A stretch of 64,000 bases of DNA from Anaerolineae bacterium. Its GTDB lineage: Bacteria > Chloroflexota > Anaerolineae > UBA4142 > SHND01. The stretch is taken from the NCBI GenBank assembly GCA_021463195.1, contig JAJTXZ010000003.1, positions 1 to 64,000 of the forward strand. The letters are read 5' to 3'. The translations under genes were made by a program, and so were the position numbers. The notes beneath the pieces are model-generated. The model saw only the letters and a program-made list of their open reading frames with translations. It did not search any database and was not told the DNA's origin. How positions within the stretch are numbered: the first letter of the stretch is position 1; each line of letters starts with the position of its first letter. This document shows positions 8,325 through 15,805 of this stretch, in pieces.

Positions 8325-8416
8325 TGGTGATTACCCACATCTCGAAAACGCAGCGGATTTCCAGATCCCAAGAGTTTTCGAAAACTTTTAGGATCTGAAA
8401 ATCCGGATAATCACCA
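8325..8416 (-). repeat. 92-bp palindromic element, copy 1 (inverted orientation)
   Basis: The terminal arms TGGTGATTA (8325-8333) and TAATCACCA (8408-8416) enclose a long inner hairpin, GGATTTCCAGATCC...GGATCTGAAAATCC, centred on GTTTTCGAAAAC. Its reverse complement aligns end to end, without gaps, with 37394-37485. It carries no ORF. It lies directly upstream of the cox promoter and could behave as a REP or MITE-like unit. Confidence 0.85.
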
Positions 8417-8461
8417 GAAACAACGGGTTCGCTCTGCGGCAAAGCGTTATTATGATTCGCG

Positions 8462-8519
8462 CTTGCGTCCGATGCAGCTTATTGGCGCTGCGAAAGATTG
8501 GGTCGCGCAACGCAATGAC
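8462..8519. repeat. Degenerate copy of a TTGCGTCCGATGCAG intergenic repeat
   Basis: CTTGCGTCCGATGCAG at 8463-8478 followed by TTATTGGCGC recurs, reverse-complemented, in 36125-36200. The rest of the copy read on the minus strand (GTCATTGCG...CAATCTTTCGC) resembles GTCATTGCGAG...GCAATCTC repeats found between genes in many bacteria. It sits just downstream of the CitE-like gene. Confidence 0.55.
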
Positions 8520-8522
8520 GCT

Positions 8523-9416
8523 CTACGTCTCATTGCCAAGTTTACGCGAGTTTGTCCGCCGCGCGCGCGCCAACACGCGTTCTGCCGCTTTGATGATGGG
8601 CATGTCCACCATTTTATTGTCCAACGCGAATGCGCCGTGTCCTGCATTCAAATGTTCGCGCGCCGCTTCCACAATACGCCGCGCGTTCGCAATCGCGTCT
8701 GCGCTTGGCGTAAATGCCTCTTGCACGATTTCTACTTGATTCGGATGAATCGCTTGCATTCCCGCGTAACCGAGCTGCGCGCCGCGCGTTGCCTCTGTCC
8801 GCAAACCTTCCGGGTCGCGAAAATCCAAATACAGCAAATCAATCGCTTGAATGCCGGACGCCGCGCACGCGGCGACAATGGCGCTGCGCGCGTACAGCAC
8901 TTCCAAACCCTCGCGCGTGCGTGTCGCGCCTACATCCGCCGCGTAATCTTCCGCGCCAAAGATTAACGCCTGCAAACGCGCGTCCGCGCTCGCGATTTCG
9001 CGCACATTCATCAAACCGCGCGCATTCTCAATCATCCCAATCAACACGATAGGCGAGTCTCCAGTCTCCAGTCTTTGAATTGTTTCGCTCACCCATTTGA
9101 TTTGTTCTGCGTCACTCACTTTTGGAATCACAATCGCGTCGGGGCGCGCGGGGACAACCGCTTCCAAATCCGCGCGCTCCATGCCCGAACCAATGGCATT
9201 GATGCGCGCCAATTTTTCGCTCACGCCAAAATTCAATTCGCGCAGCGCGCGCGCGACGAGCGGACGCGCGTTTTCCTTTTGATTCCACGCGACTCCGTCT
9301 TCCAAATCAAAACAAACGCAGTCCGCGCCGAGCGTCGCCGCCTTTTCCATTTTGCGCGTATCACTGCCCGGCACATACAAAATACATCGCCGCGCGCGCG
9401 TTTCCCCTGTTTCCAT
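8523..9416 (-). CDS. HpcH/HpaI (CitE-like) beta-hydroxyacyl-CoA lyase
   Basis: A 297-residue CitE-like TIM-barrel lyase of the group that cleaves citramalyl-CoA or hydroxymethylglutaryl-type CoA esters with Mg2+. Visible motifs are RCILYVPGSDTRKMEKA, CFDLEDGVA (Asp/Glu that bind Mg2+), LIGMIENARGL and IFGAEDYAADVGA. It ends an operon-like run with a MaoC hydratase and a biotin-dependent carboxylase, an order also seen in the mycobacterial Rv2498c-Rv2502c leucine/itaconate locus. Three heptamer units at 9056-9076 encode part of the RLETGDSP segment in place. The start at 9416 follows no clear ribosome site; GGAAACA words surround it. Confidence 0.85.
   Translation of the reverse strand: METGETRARRCILYVPGSDTRKMEKAATLGADCVCFDLEDGVAWNQKENARPLVARALRELNFGVSEKLARINAIGSGMERADLEAVVPARPDAIVIPKVSDAEQIKWVSETIQRLETGDSPIVLIGMIENARGLMNVREIASADARLQALIFGAEDYAADVGATRTREGLEVLYARSAIVAACAASGIQAIDLLYLDFRDPEGLRTEATRGAQLGYAGMQAIHPNQVEIVQEAFTPSADAIANARRIVEAAREHLNAGHGAFALDNKMVDMPIIKAAERVLARARRTNSRKLGNET
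9056..9076. repeat. Three heptamer units inside the CitE-like gene
   Basis: AGTCTCC, AGTCTCC and AGTCTTT in tandem, 21 bases or seven codons, so the reading frame is kept. They belong to the same word family as the arrays at 10616, 11006, 19186 and 19935. Confidence 0.7.
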
Positions 9417-9440
9417 GTTTTCCTGTTTCCCTTTTTTGCT

Positions 9441-9899
9441 TTATCCCCCAACCGGTTTTTTGAAAATCAACGCGCTGCGTTCTACTTCCACCACGACTTG
9501 ACCATGTTGGTTTTTGCCCCAATGCTTGAAACGCACAATGCCGCGGTCCGGTTTGGATTTCGATTCGCGTTTTTCCAACACTTGGGTCTCGACGTAAATC
9601 GTATCGCCGTGAAAAGTCGGGCGCGGATGGACAACATGGTCATAACTGAGATTCGCCACCAAGGTGCTGTCGGTCAAATCGTTCACCGTCAAACCGACGA
9701 CGAGACCCATTGTGAAAATACCGTTCATAATGCGCGTGCCAAATTGCGTTTGCGACGAAAAATCTTCGTTCACATGCAGCGGCTGCGCGTTCAGCGTCAT
9801 GCCGCAGAACAATAAATTATCCGCCTCCGACACTGTGCGCCCTTGTTGATGTTGGAATTTCATGCCCACTTCGAGTTCCTCGAAATATTTACCCGCCAC
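9441..9899 (-). CDS. MaoC family (R)-hydratase, mesaconyl/itaconyl-CoA hydratase-like
   Basis: A 152-residue hot-dog-fold protein that probably adds water to an enoyl-CoA. The N-terminus KYFEELEVGMKFQHQQGRTV and the catalytic-type segment NAQPLHVNED, with Asp/His-type residues, are those of MaoC dehydratases. VVHPRPTFHGDTIYVETQVL closes the fold. The start at 9899 overlaps the end of the biotin-carrier gene by 11 bases, so the two are translationally coupled. Together with the CitE-like lyase it suggests handling of a branched C5 or C6 acyl-CoA, such as in leucine or itaconate catabolism (inference from neighbours). Confidence 0.87.
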   Translation of the reverse strand: MAGKYFEELEVGMKFQHQQGRTVSEADNLLFCGMTLNAQPLHVNEDFSSQTQFGTRIMNGIFTMGLVVGLTVNDLTDSTLVANLSYDHVVHPRPTFHGDTIYVETQVLEKRESKSKPDRGIVRFKHWGKNQHGQVVVEVERSALIFKKPVGG

Positions 9900-10413
9900 G
9901 TTTCGTAACCTCCGTTAAAATTTGTTCGCGCTCGACGCTTTGCCCTTGCGTCACATAAATTTTCGACACAATACCATCGTGCGGCGCGCTTACTTTTAAT
10001 TCCATCTTCATCGCTTCCAAAAGCGCCAGCGGTTGCCCCGCCGTCACCGCGTCGCCTTCTTGGACCAACACTGCGCGCACCTGCCCCGGCATCGGCGCGA
10101 TGACAATGCCCGAACCCGTGCCTTCGCGCGCGCCGTGCGTTTGCGCGCGCGCGGTGTTCGGCTCGGCGCGTTCCAACACAAGCGTCGCGCCGTCCATGTG
10201 AATCCAACGTTTTTGTCCGTCGCTCGCCACGCGCGCAGTGACGATTTTTCCATTATACAAAAATGCGAGGCGCGGCGGCGCGAATGAAATCACTTGGACG
10301 CGCGCGTGTTCGCCATTAACCGTAATTTCAAATTCATCGCCCGCGCGTGTCACATCGAGCGTATGCGTCTGCGCGTTGTGCGAATAGACGAGTTTCATAG
10401 TTATTGTTGGCAT
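9889..10413 (-). CDS. Biotin carboxyl carrier subunit of an acyl-CoA carboxylase
   Basis: A 174-residue carrier. The C-terminal 75 residues form a biotinyl domain: IAPMPGQVRAVLVQEGDAV, then LLEAMKMELK with Lys136 as the biotin attachment site, then SAPHDGIV. The N-terminal 90 residues form a separate beta-rich part seen before the biotin domain in many acyl-CoA carboxylase alpha chains. Here carrier and carboxylase are separate genes, with the carboxylase upstream and a 43-base spacer. Such a split is common in actinobacteria-like and Chloroflexota clusters. Confidence 0.92.
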   Translation of the reverse strand: MPTITMKLVYSHNAQTHTLDVTRAGDEFEITVNGEHARVQVISFAPPRLAFLYNGKIVTARVASDGQKRWIHMDGATLVLERAEPNTARAQTHGAREGTGSGIVIAPMPGQVRAVLVQEGDAVTAGQPLALLEAMKMELKVSAPHDGIVSKIYVTQGQSVEREQILTEVTKRGG

Positions 10414-10490
10414 GTTGCCAACGGATTGGGAAAACCGATGAACGGATGAACGTGAGCTATCCGTTTATCCGTTCATCATCCGTTGGCAAC
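10414..10490. repeat. Inverted octamer-word repeat at the 3' end of the biotin carboxylase gene
   Basis: GTTGCCAACGGAT (10414-10426) is exactly inverted at 10478-10490, with ATGAACGG and ATCCGTTN octamer words in between. The right half overlaps the coding end of the carboxylase and encodes its last residues, PTDDERING, before the stop at 10457. Confidence 0.65.
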
Positions 10491-12019
10491 TCTCCGCCCA
10501 CGTGAAATGCCCCATTCGTTCGCCAAGGACTATATGGGTCATTCTCACCTGCAACCTCCACACTCGCCACCTTTTTTTCCAACATCTCCACCAACGCCGC
10601 CGCCATCAACGCCTGCTCCAATCTCCAATCTTCAGTCTCCAAGCTCCAATCTCCAATCTCCTCCAAAAACCGCGTCGTCGCGTCCCCCGCGCGAAACGTC
10701 GGATGCGCCAACACCGCTTGCAAAAATTCCACATTCGTCGTCACACCCAACAAACAAAATTCGCGCAGCGCGCTGTGCATTTTCGCAAGCGCCGCATCGC
10801 GCGTTTCCGCGTGCGCGACGAGTTTCACCAACAGCGGGTCATAGAACGCGCTTATTTCGTCACCCGTCGCAATTCCTGAATCCGCCCGAACGCCCGGCAT
10901 ATTCGGCAACTGCAAATCCAACACGCGTCCCGTTGACGGCAAAAAGTTATTCGACGGGTCTTCGGCGTACACGCGGCATTCAAGCGCGTGCCCGCGTTGA
11001 TAAATAGAGACTGGAGACTGGAGACTCGAAACTGATGACTGCTCACTGCTCACTGATAACTTTTCTCCACTTGCAATCCGTATCTGCCACTGCGCCAAAT
11101 CCAACCCCGTCGTCATTTCCGTAATCGGATGTTCCACCTGCAGCCGCGTATTCATTTCCAAAAAATAAAAGTCGCGTGTATCAGGGTCAACGATAAATTC
11201 AATCGTTCCCGCGTTTTCATAATTCACCGCGCGCGCGGCGGCGACTGCCGCGTTCCCCATTTTTTCGCGCAATGCCTCATCGAGCAAGGGCGACGGCGTC
11301 TCTTCAATAATTTTCTGATGCCGTCGTTGAATCGAACACTCGCGCTCGAACAAATGAATCGTGTTGCCGAATTTGTCCGCGAGAATTTGAAACTCGATGT
11401 GTCGCGCGTTCGACACGTACTTTTCCAAAATGACGCGCGCATCGCCGAACGCGTTCAACGCCTCGCGCCGCGCCGCGTTCAGCTCTTCCAAAAAAGCGCG
11501 CGCGTCATTCACCACGCGCATCGCTTTGCCGCCGCCGCCCGCCGCCGCCTTGATCAAAACCGGATAGCCGATTTCGCGCGCGGCATTTTCCAACGACGCG
11601 TCATCGTCCGCATCTTGAAACCCCGGCGCCACAGGAACGCGGCTCGCGATCATTCGTTCGCGCGCGTGCGCTTTGTCACCCATCGCGCGAATCGAAAACG
11701 GCGACGGTCCGATAAACACAACCCCCGCGTCATTCACCGCTTGCGCGAACTCGGCGTTCTCGGCGAGAAAGCCGTACCCCGGATGAATCGCGTCGGCGTT
11801 TGTTGCCCGCGCCGCGTCAATAATTTTTTCAATATTCAAATACGATTCGCGCGGCGGCGACGCGCCAATATGCGTCGCTTCATCCGCGACGCGCGTGTGC
11901 AATGCCGCGCGGTCTGCGTCCGAATACACCGCGACGGTTGCGATATTCAACTCGCGGCACGCGCGCATGATGCGTACCGCGATCTCGCCGCGATTGGCGA
12001 TGAGAATTTTTTTGAACAT
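10457..12019 (-). CDS. Biotin carboxylase subunit of acyl-CoA (methylcrotonyl-type) carboxylase
   Basis: A 520-residue ATP-grasp enzyme that carboxylates the biotin carrier with ATP and bicarbonate. It has FKKILIANRGEIAVRIMRAC at the start, AGGGGKAM (glycine-rich loop), HIEFQILAD and FLEMNTRLQVEHPITEMT (Mg2+ and bicarbonate site), and GHALECRVYAEDP. Two stretches look foreign. Between EKL and QRGHALE is a serine-rich insert encoded by seven heptamers (11006-11054). Near the C-terminus, GDWSLETEDWRLE is encoded by six heptamers (10616-10657). Both lie in surface regions between conserved blocks. It is 1 base from the AAA/TPR gene upstream and pairs with the carrier gene downstream. Confidence 0.94.
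   Translation of the reverse strand: MFKKILIANRGEIAVRIMRACRELNIATVAVYSDADRAALHTRVADEATHIGASPPRESYLNIEKIIDAARATNADAIHPGYGFLAENAEFAQAVNDAGVVFIGPSPFSIRAMGDKAHARERMIASRVPVAPGFQDADDDASLENAAREIGYPVLIKAAAGGGGKAMRVVNDARAFLEELNAARREALNAFGDARVILEKYVSNARHIEFQILADKFGNTIHLFERECSIQRRHQKIIEETPSPLLDEALREKMGNAAVAAARAVNYENAGTIEFIVDPDTRDFYFLEMNTRLQVEHPITEMTTGLDLAQWQIRIASGEKLSVSSEQSSVSSLQSPVSIYQRGHALECRVYAEDPSNNFLPSTGRVLDLQLPNMPGVRADSGIATGDEISAFYDPLLVKLVAHAETRDAALAKMHSALREFCLLGVTTNVEFLQAVLAHPTFRAGDATTRFLEEIGDWSLETEDWRLEQALMAAALVEMLEKKVASVEVAGENDPYSPWRTNGAFHVGGELPTDDERING
10616..10657. repeat. Six heptamer units in the biotin carboxylase gene
   Basis: CTCCAAT, CTCCAAT, CTTCAGT, CTCCAAG, CTCCAAT, CTCCAAT: 42 bases, exactly 14 codons, so the frame is unchanged. 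On the coding strand the unit reads GATTGGA-like. Confidence 0.75.
11006..11054. repeat. Seven heptamer units in the biotin carboxylase gene
   Basis: Seven contiguous 7-bp units in register, AGAGACT, GGAGACT, GGAGACT, CGAAACT, GATGACT, GCTCACT, GCTCACT. Every unit starts with AGT on the coding strand. They encode the S/Q-rich segment between conserved blocks of the enzyme. Confidence 0.8.
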
Positions 12020-12020
12020 T

Positions 12021-15000
12021 TTATATGTCTAGCCCAAGCTCTTTGCGCAGCGCGTCCGCGCGTGTTGCATCGCCGCGCGCGCGTTCGTTTTCATTGCGCG
12101 CGCGCCAATAGCGCGCGCGTCGTTCGAGCGCGCGCGCCAAGTCTATGCGACTGCCGAGTTTGTCAAAAATAGCGATGGCTTGAGCAAACGCGTGTTCCGC
12201 CTCCGCCCATTTTTCTTGCGTGGTGAAAATTTGGCCCCGCACAGCTTGCGCGAGCGCGATGTTTTGCGGCGTGGGCCAACGTTCCGCGAGTTCTAATGCT
12301 TGCTGCGCGAGGGCGGCTGCGCGTTCGACGCGTCCCGCGTCAAAGAATGCTTGCGCGGCAAAAGATAGAATTGATTTGAGTCCGAGCAGATTTTCGCTGT
12401 CTTGCAAAACATCCAGCCCTTGCTGATAAATTTCCGCGGCGCGTTCAAATTCGCCGCGCCGCCAATGAAAAAATCCCAGTACATGCAGCGTCCATACGTT
12501 CAAAATCACTTGCCCCAAAGCGTGACTACGCGCGACGCCTGCTTCCGCCTGACTCTTTGCTTCTTCCGCGCCCCATTCTGCCAATACGCGCGCCAACTGC
12601 GCCTGATGCCAAATCGCCAAGCGCGTCTCGCCTAACTGTTCGGCAATCTCTAAACCCTCACGGCTTGCGCGTTCCGCCGCGCGCAATTCGCCTTTGCCAA
12701 GCAGCGCCGCCGCCAGCGCAAAATTCGCCCAACTCACGCGCGCGCGCGAACCGATTTTCAATCCAATGTCGCGGTTTTGCGCGGCAAAGCGAATCGCGTC
12801 ATCCCACTCGCCGCGATTAAACGCGTTCTCGCTGAGAAATTCATAGCCCATGGCAATCGCTTCGGGAATATTTTTGCGCTCGCCTAACGCGATGCTGCGC
12901 CGCGCCCACGCGTTGCTAATATCGTATTCGAGCGTATGCTCATAACTGCCCGCTAAAAACGCGTAAATGGATTGCAGCGCCTGCGCGTTATCGAGCGGTT
13001 CCGCGATTGCGCGCGCCCGTTCAAAAAATTCAACCGCTTCTTTATGGCGCGCCTGATAATGATGATGTCGCCCGATGAGCGCCAGCGCGGACGCGTATTC
13101 GGCGGGCTGCGTTTGCGGACTCAATTCTTGCAGCGCGTCTTGCAACGCCTCGATTCCTCGCGCGTCGTCCGCGGGCGAATACGCTAAACCGATTTTTACA
13201 TTTAGCAGCGCGCGCGCCAGCGGCGACGCGAGACGCGTTTGCGCGCGCTGGTAACTTGCGACGGCGGGCGCGATATCGCCGCGCAAGCGATGAATATCTC
13301 CGATATATTCATCAATTTGCGCGAGCGCGTCCGCGCGCCGCAATGTTTCCGCCGCCTCGCGCGCTTGTTGATAAAATTTCAACGCATCGTCGTGGGCAAA
13401 AACGCGCGTGGCGCTCTCCGCCGCGCCGAGCGAATAGGTCAAACTGTTTTCCATATCGCCGCTTTGCGTAAAATGATATGCCAGGTCCGCGGCATGTCCA
13501 TCAAGCGTCGGATACAATTTTTTCAAACTGTCGCCAATGTGTTGGTGCAAACGGCGTCGCCGAATTGGATTTAATTCTTCGTACAATACTTCGCGGATTT
13601 TGTCATGCGTGAACGCAAAGGTGTCATTGGCGTCCATACGCAAGAGCTGCGCCGCGCTCGCTTCGTCCAATGCGTCGAGCAGTTGGTCTTCGCTCGTCGT
13701 CGCCACCGCGCGCAATTCCACAAACGGAAAAATTTTGCCGAGCGCGGCGGCGACGCGCAACGCGTCAATACAATTCTCGGTCAAACGATTGAGTCGTCGC
13801 CCAATCGCTTCTTTGACGCTCTGTGGAATCGCGAGCTCGGTGATTTGTTTGTGTTGCCACGCGTTGTTTGCGCGATAAATTTGGCCTTGCTCAATGAGCG
13901 ACTTGACGACTTCTTCAATAAAAAATGGATTGCCTTCCGTCTCGCGAAACAGCACTTGGACAAATTCTTTGGAAATATTTGTTTGCCCAAACAGCGCGGC
14001 GACTAACGCGCCTGTATCCGCGCGCGATAAACGCGCCAATGAAACGCGCGTGGCGAGTCGTTCGCGATTCCAATCAACCAACGCGTTCGCGAGCGGATGC
14101 GCGCGGTCCAATTCCACTTCGCGATACGCGCCGAGCAGCAGCACGCGCTCATTTCGCAAATGGCGCAAAAGATAATGCAAGAGATTGATCGTGCCTTGGT
14201 CTGCCCAATGCAAATCGTCGAGAAAAATCAACAGCCCGCGCGGCGCGGCGAGATTTTGAAATACGCGCGCAATGCTGTCGAATAACCGCAAGCGCTCTTC
14301 GTTTAGCGACAGAACGGGATTGGGCGGCAGCGCGCCGAGTTTGGTTTCAATCTCTGGCGCGAGTTTTGCGATTTCGGATGCCGTGTCGCCAAGCGTCGCG
14401 CGCAATGTTTCCACGCTCGACGCATGCGCCCAATCGCGCAGCGCTTCGACGAACGGCAAGTACGGCGTCGTCGCTTCGTACTCGTAACAGCCGCCGCGCA
14501 AAATCGGCGCGCCCGCGCTTTGCGCGTACGCAATCAATTCATTCGCAAGTCGCGTTTTGCCGACGCCCGGCTCGCCCGAAAGTAAAATCAAGTGGGCGCG
14601 CGTATTTTGAATCGAATCCCATTGTTGTTGCAACTGCGCCAATTCGTTGTCGCGCCCGACTATTTTCCCGCGCACGAGTTGTTCGAGCGGCGTGAGCTCT
14701 TCTTGCGCGCGCGTCATTTCCACTGCGCGCAGCGCGGCAAAATCGGTTGGCAAATCGGGCGCGAAAATTTGATACAGTGGCTCGGGCTGCTGCAAGCCGC
14801 GCAATTTGAATTGCCCAAGTTCGCGCAGCGTTACGTTTGGAGGCAAAGAAGTTTGAACGAGTTCGGCGGTTGCGGATGAAAGCAGCGTTTGTCCGCCGTG
14901 CCCAGCCGACATGACGCGCTGCGCGCGTACCAACGTAAGCGAACTGACATAGTTGTCGTCGCGCGCGTCGGCGTTTCCCGTATGCAAACCCATTCGCACG

Positions 15001-15287
15001 CGTAAGGAACCGAGCTCGCGCCAATTTTCCGCGCGCAGCGCGCGCTGCGCGTCCAACGCCGCGCGGCACGCATCCGGCGCGTTTTCAAACGCCGCGCAAA
15101 ACGCGTCGCCAATAATATTGAACACGACGCCGCTATGCGCGCGAATCGCGCCTTGCAAAATTTCGTGATGGCGCGTCATGGCGCGCGGCATCGCCTCGGG
15201 GAAATTTTGATACAGCGGTGTGCTGCCTTCGATGTCAGTGAAAAGAAAGGTGACGGCGCCGGAGGGTAGGGGGCGGTGATCCATCAT
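12021..15287 (-). CDS. Class III cyclase-like domain, AAA/NACHT-type ATPase and TPR protein
   Basis: A 1088-residue signalling protein. Residues 10-180 form a class III nucleotide cyclase domain with the two metal-binding aspartates (FTDIEGST, Asp18; NIIGDAF, Asp61). The catalytic VNxAAR stretch is here LVRAQR, so the transition-state Asn is Val and the domain is probably inactive. Residues about 205-480 form an AAA-type ATPase with P-loop GEPGVGKT (238-245) and Walker B LLIFLDDLHWAD. From about 620 to the end are TPR-like helical repeats. Such proteins are common regulators in Chloroflexota. It sits inside the carboxylase locus, 1 base from the carboxylase gene and overlapping the acetyltransferase gene by 4 bases. 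Confidence 0.88.
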   Translation of the reverse strand: MMDHRPLPSGAVTFLFTDIEGSTPLYQNFPEAMPRAMTRHHEILQGAIRAHSGVVFNIIGDAFCAAFENAPDACRAALDAQRALRAENWRELGSLRVRMGLHTGNADARDDNYVSSLTLVRAQRVMSAGHGGQTLLSSATAELVQTSLPPNVTLRELGQFKLRGLQQPEPLYQIFAPDLPTDFAALRAVEMTRAQEELTPLEQLVRGKIVGRDNELAQLQQQWDSIQNTRAHLILLSGEPGVGKTRLANELIAYAQSAGAPILRGGCYEYEATTPYLPFVEALRDWAHASSVETLRATLGDTASEIAKLAPEIETKLGALPPNPVLSLNEERLRLFDSIARVFQNLAAPRGLLIFLDDLHWADQGTINLLHYLLRHLRNERVLLLGAYREVELDRAHPLANALVDWNRERLATRVSLARLSRADTGALVAALFGQTNISKEFVQVLFRETEGNPFFIEEVVKSLIEQGQIYRANNAWQHKQITELAIPQSVKEAIGRRLNRLTENCIDALRVAAALGKIFPFVELRAVATTSEDQLLDALDEASAAQLLRMDANDTFAFTHDKIREVLYEELNPIRRRRLHQHIGDSLKKLYPTLDGHAADLAYHFTQSGDMENSLTYSLGAAESATRVFAHDDALKFYQQAREAAETLRRADALAQIDEYIGDIHRLRGDIAPAVASYQRAQTRLASPLARALLNVKIGLAYSPADDARGIEALQDALQELSPQTQPAEYASALALIGRHHHYQARHKEAVEFFERARAIAEPLDNAQALQSIYAFLAGSYEHTLEYDISNAWARRSIALGERKNIPEAIAMGYEFLSENAFNRGEWDDAIRFAAQNRDIGLKIGSRARVSWANFALAAALLGKGELRAAERASREGLEIAEQLGETRLAIWHQAQLARVLAEWGAEEAKSQAEAGVARSHALGQVILNVWTLHVLGFFHWRRGEFERAAEIYQQGLDVLQDSENLLGLKSILSFAAQAFFDAGRVERAAALAQQALELAERWPTPQNIALAQAVRGQIFTTQEKWAEAEHAFAQAIAIFDKLGSRIDLARALERRARYWRARNENERARGDATRADALRKELGLDI

Positions 15288-15799
15288 CGTAATTCTCGCT
15301 CTATCGCATAGACTAGAAACGGTCCATATTCATCGCGCGATGCTTTGTCAAAAGACAGGCCTATTTTTTCTGCTACGCGTTGCGACGCGATATTTTCCGA
15401 ATCAATCAAACAAATCAAGCGCGTAAGGTTCAGTTTGACGAACCCATAATCGCGAATCGCGTGCGCCGCTTCGGTGGCGAGCCCTTGCCCCCAATACGCG
15501 CGCGCAATCGTGTAGGCGATCTCGATTTCATTCGCGCCGTCAATCGTCCACGGTAAAAGCCCACAGCGTCCGATAAATTTGTTCGTCGCTTTGTGAATCG
15601 TCGCCCACAATCCCAACTGCGGATTTTTTGGATGACCGTGCATGTGCCATTCCAATTCTGCTTGCGCCTCTTGGCGAGTGCGCGGCGCATCGGGGATGAA
15701 TTTTGTAATTTCGGGGTCAGTATACAATGCCCACAAATCATCCAAATCCGATGGCATCAGATGACGCAAAATGAGACGTTCGGTTTCCAGAATGATCAT
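15284..15799 (-). CDS. GNAT family acetyltransferase (RimJ/RimL type)
   Basis: A 171-residue GNAT protein, likely an N-terminal or small-molecule acetyltransferase that uses acetyl-CoA. The start ETERLILRHLMPSDLDDLW is typical of the RimJ/RimL subfamily, followed by EIAYTIARAYWGQGLATEAA, which holds the pyrophosphate-binding Q/R-x-x-G-x-A loop, and the NIASQRVAEKIGL ending. It overlaps the AAA/TPR gene by ATGA and lies 6 bases after the carboxyltransferase gene, so the run is one operon. The substrate is unknown. Confidence 0.88.
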   Translation of the reverse strand: MIILETERLILRHLMPSDLDDLWALYTDPEITKFIPDAPRTRQEAQAELEWHMHGHPKNPQLGLWATIHKATNKFIGRCGLLPWTIDGANEIEIAYTIARAYWGQGLATEAAHAIRDYGFVKLNLTRLICLIDSENIASQRVAEKIGLSFDKASRDEYGPFLVYAIERELR

Positions 15800-15805
15800 A
15801 AGCTC

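Noticed and set aside
11129-12172. 347-residue plus-strand ORF opposite the biotin carboxylase gene
   Set aside because: It is an Arg/His-rich antisense shadow of a clear enzyme gene, caused by the GCGC-rich codon use. The same holds for other long antisense frames such as 9075-9815 and 36253-36954.
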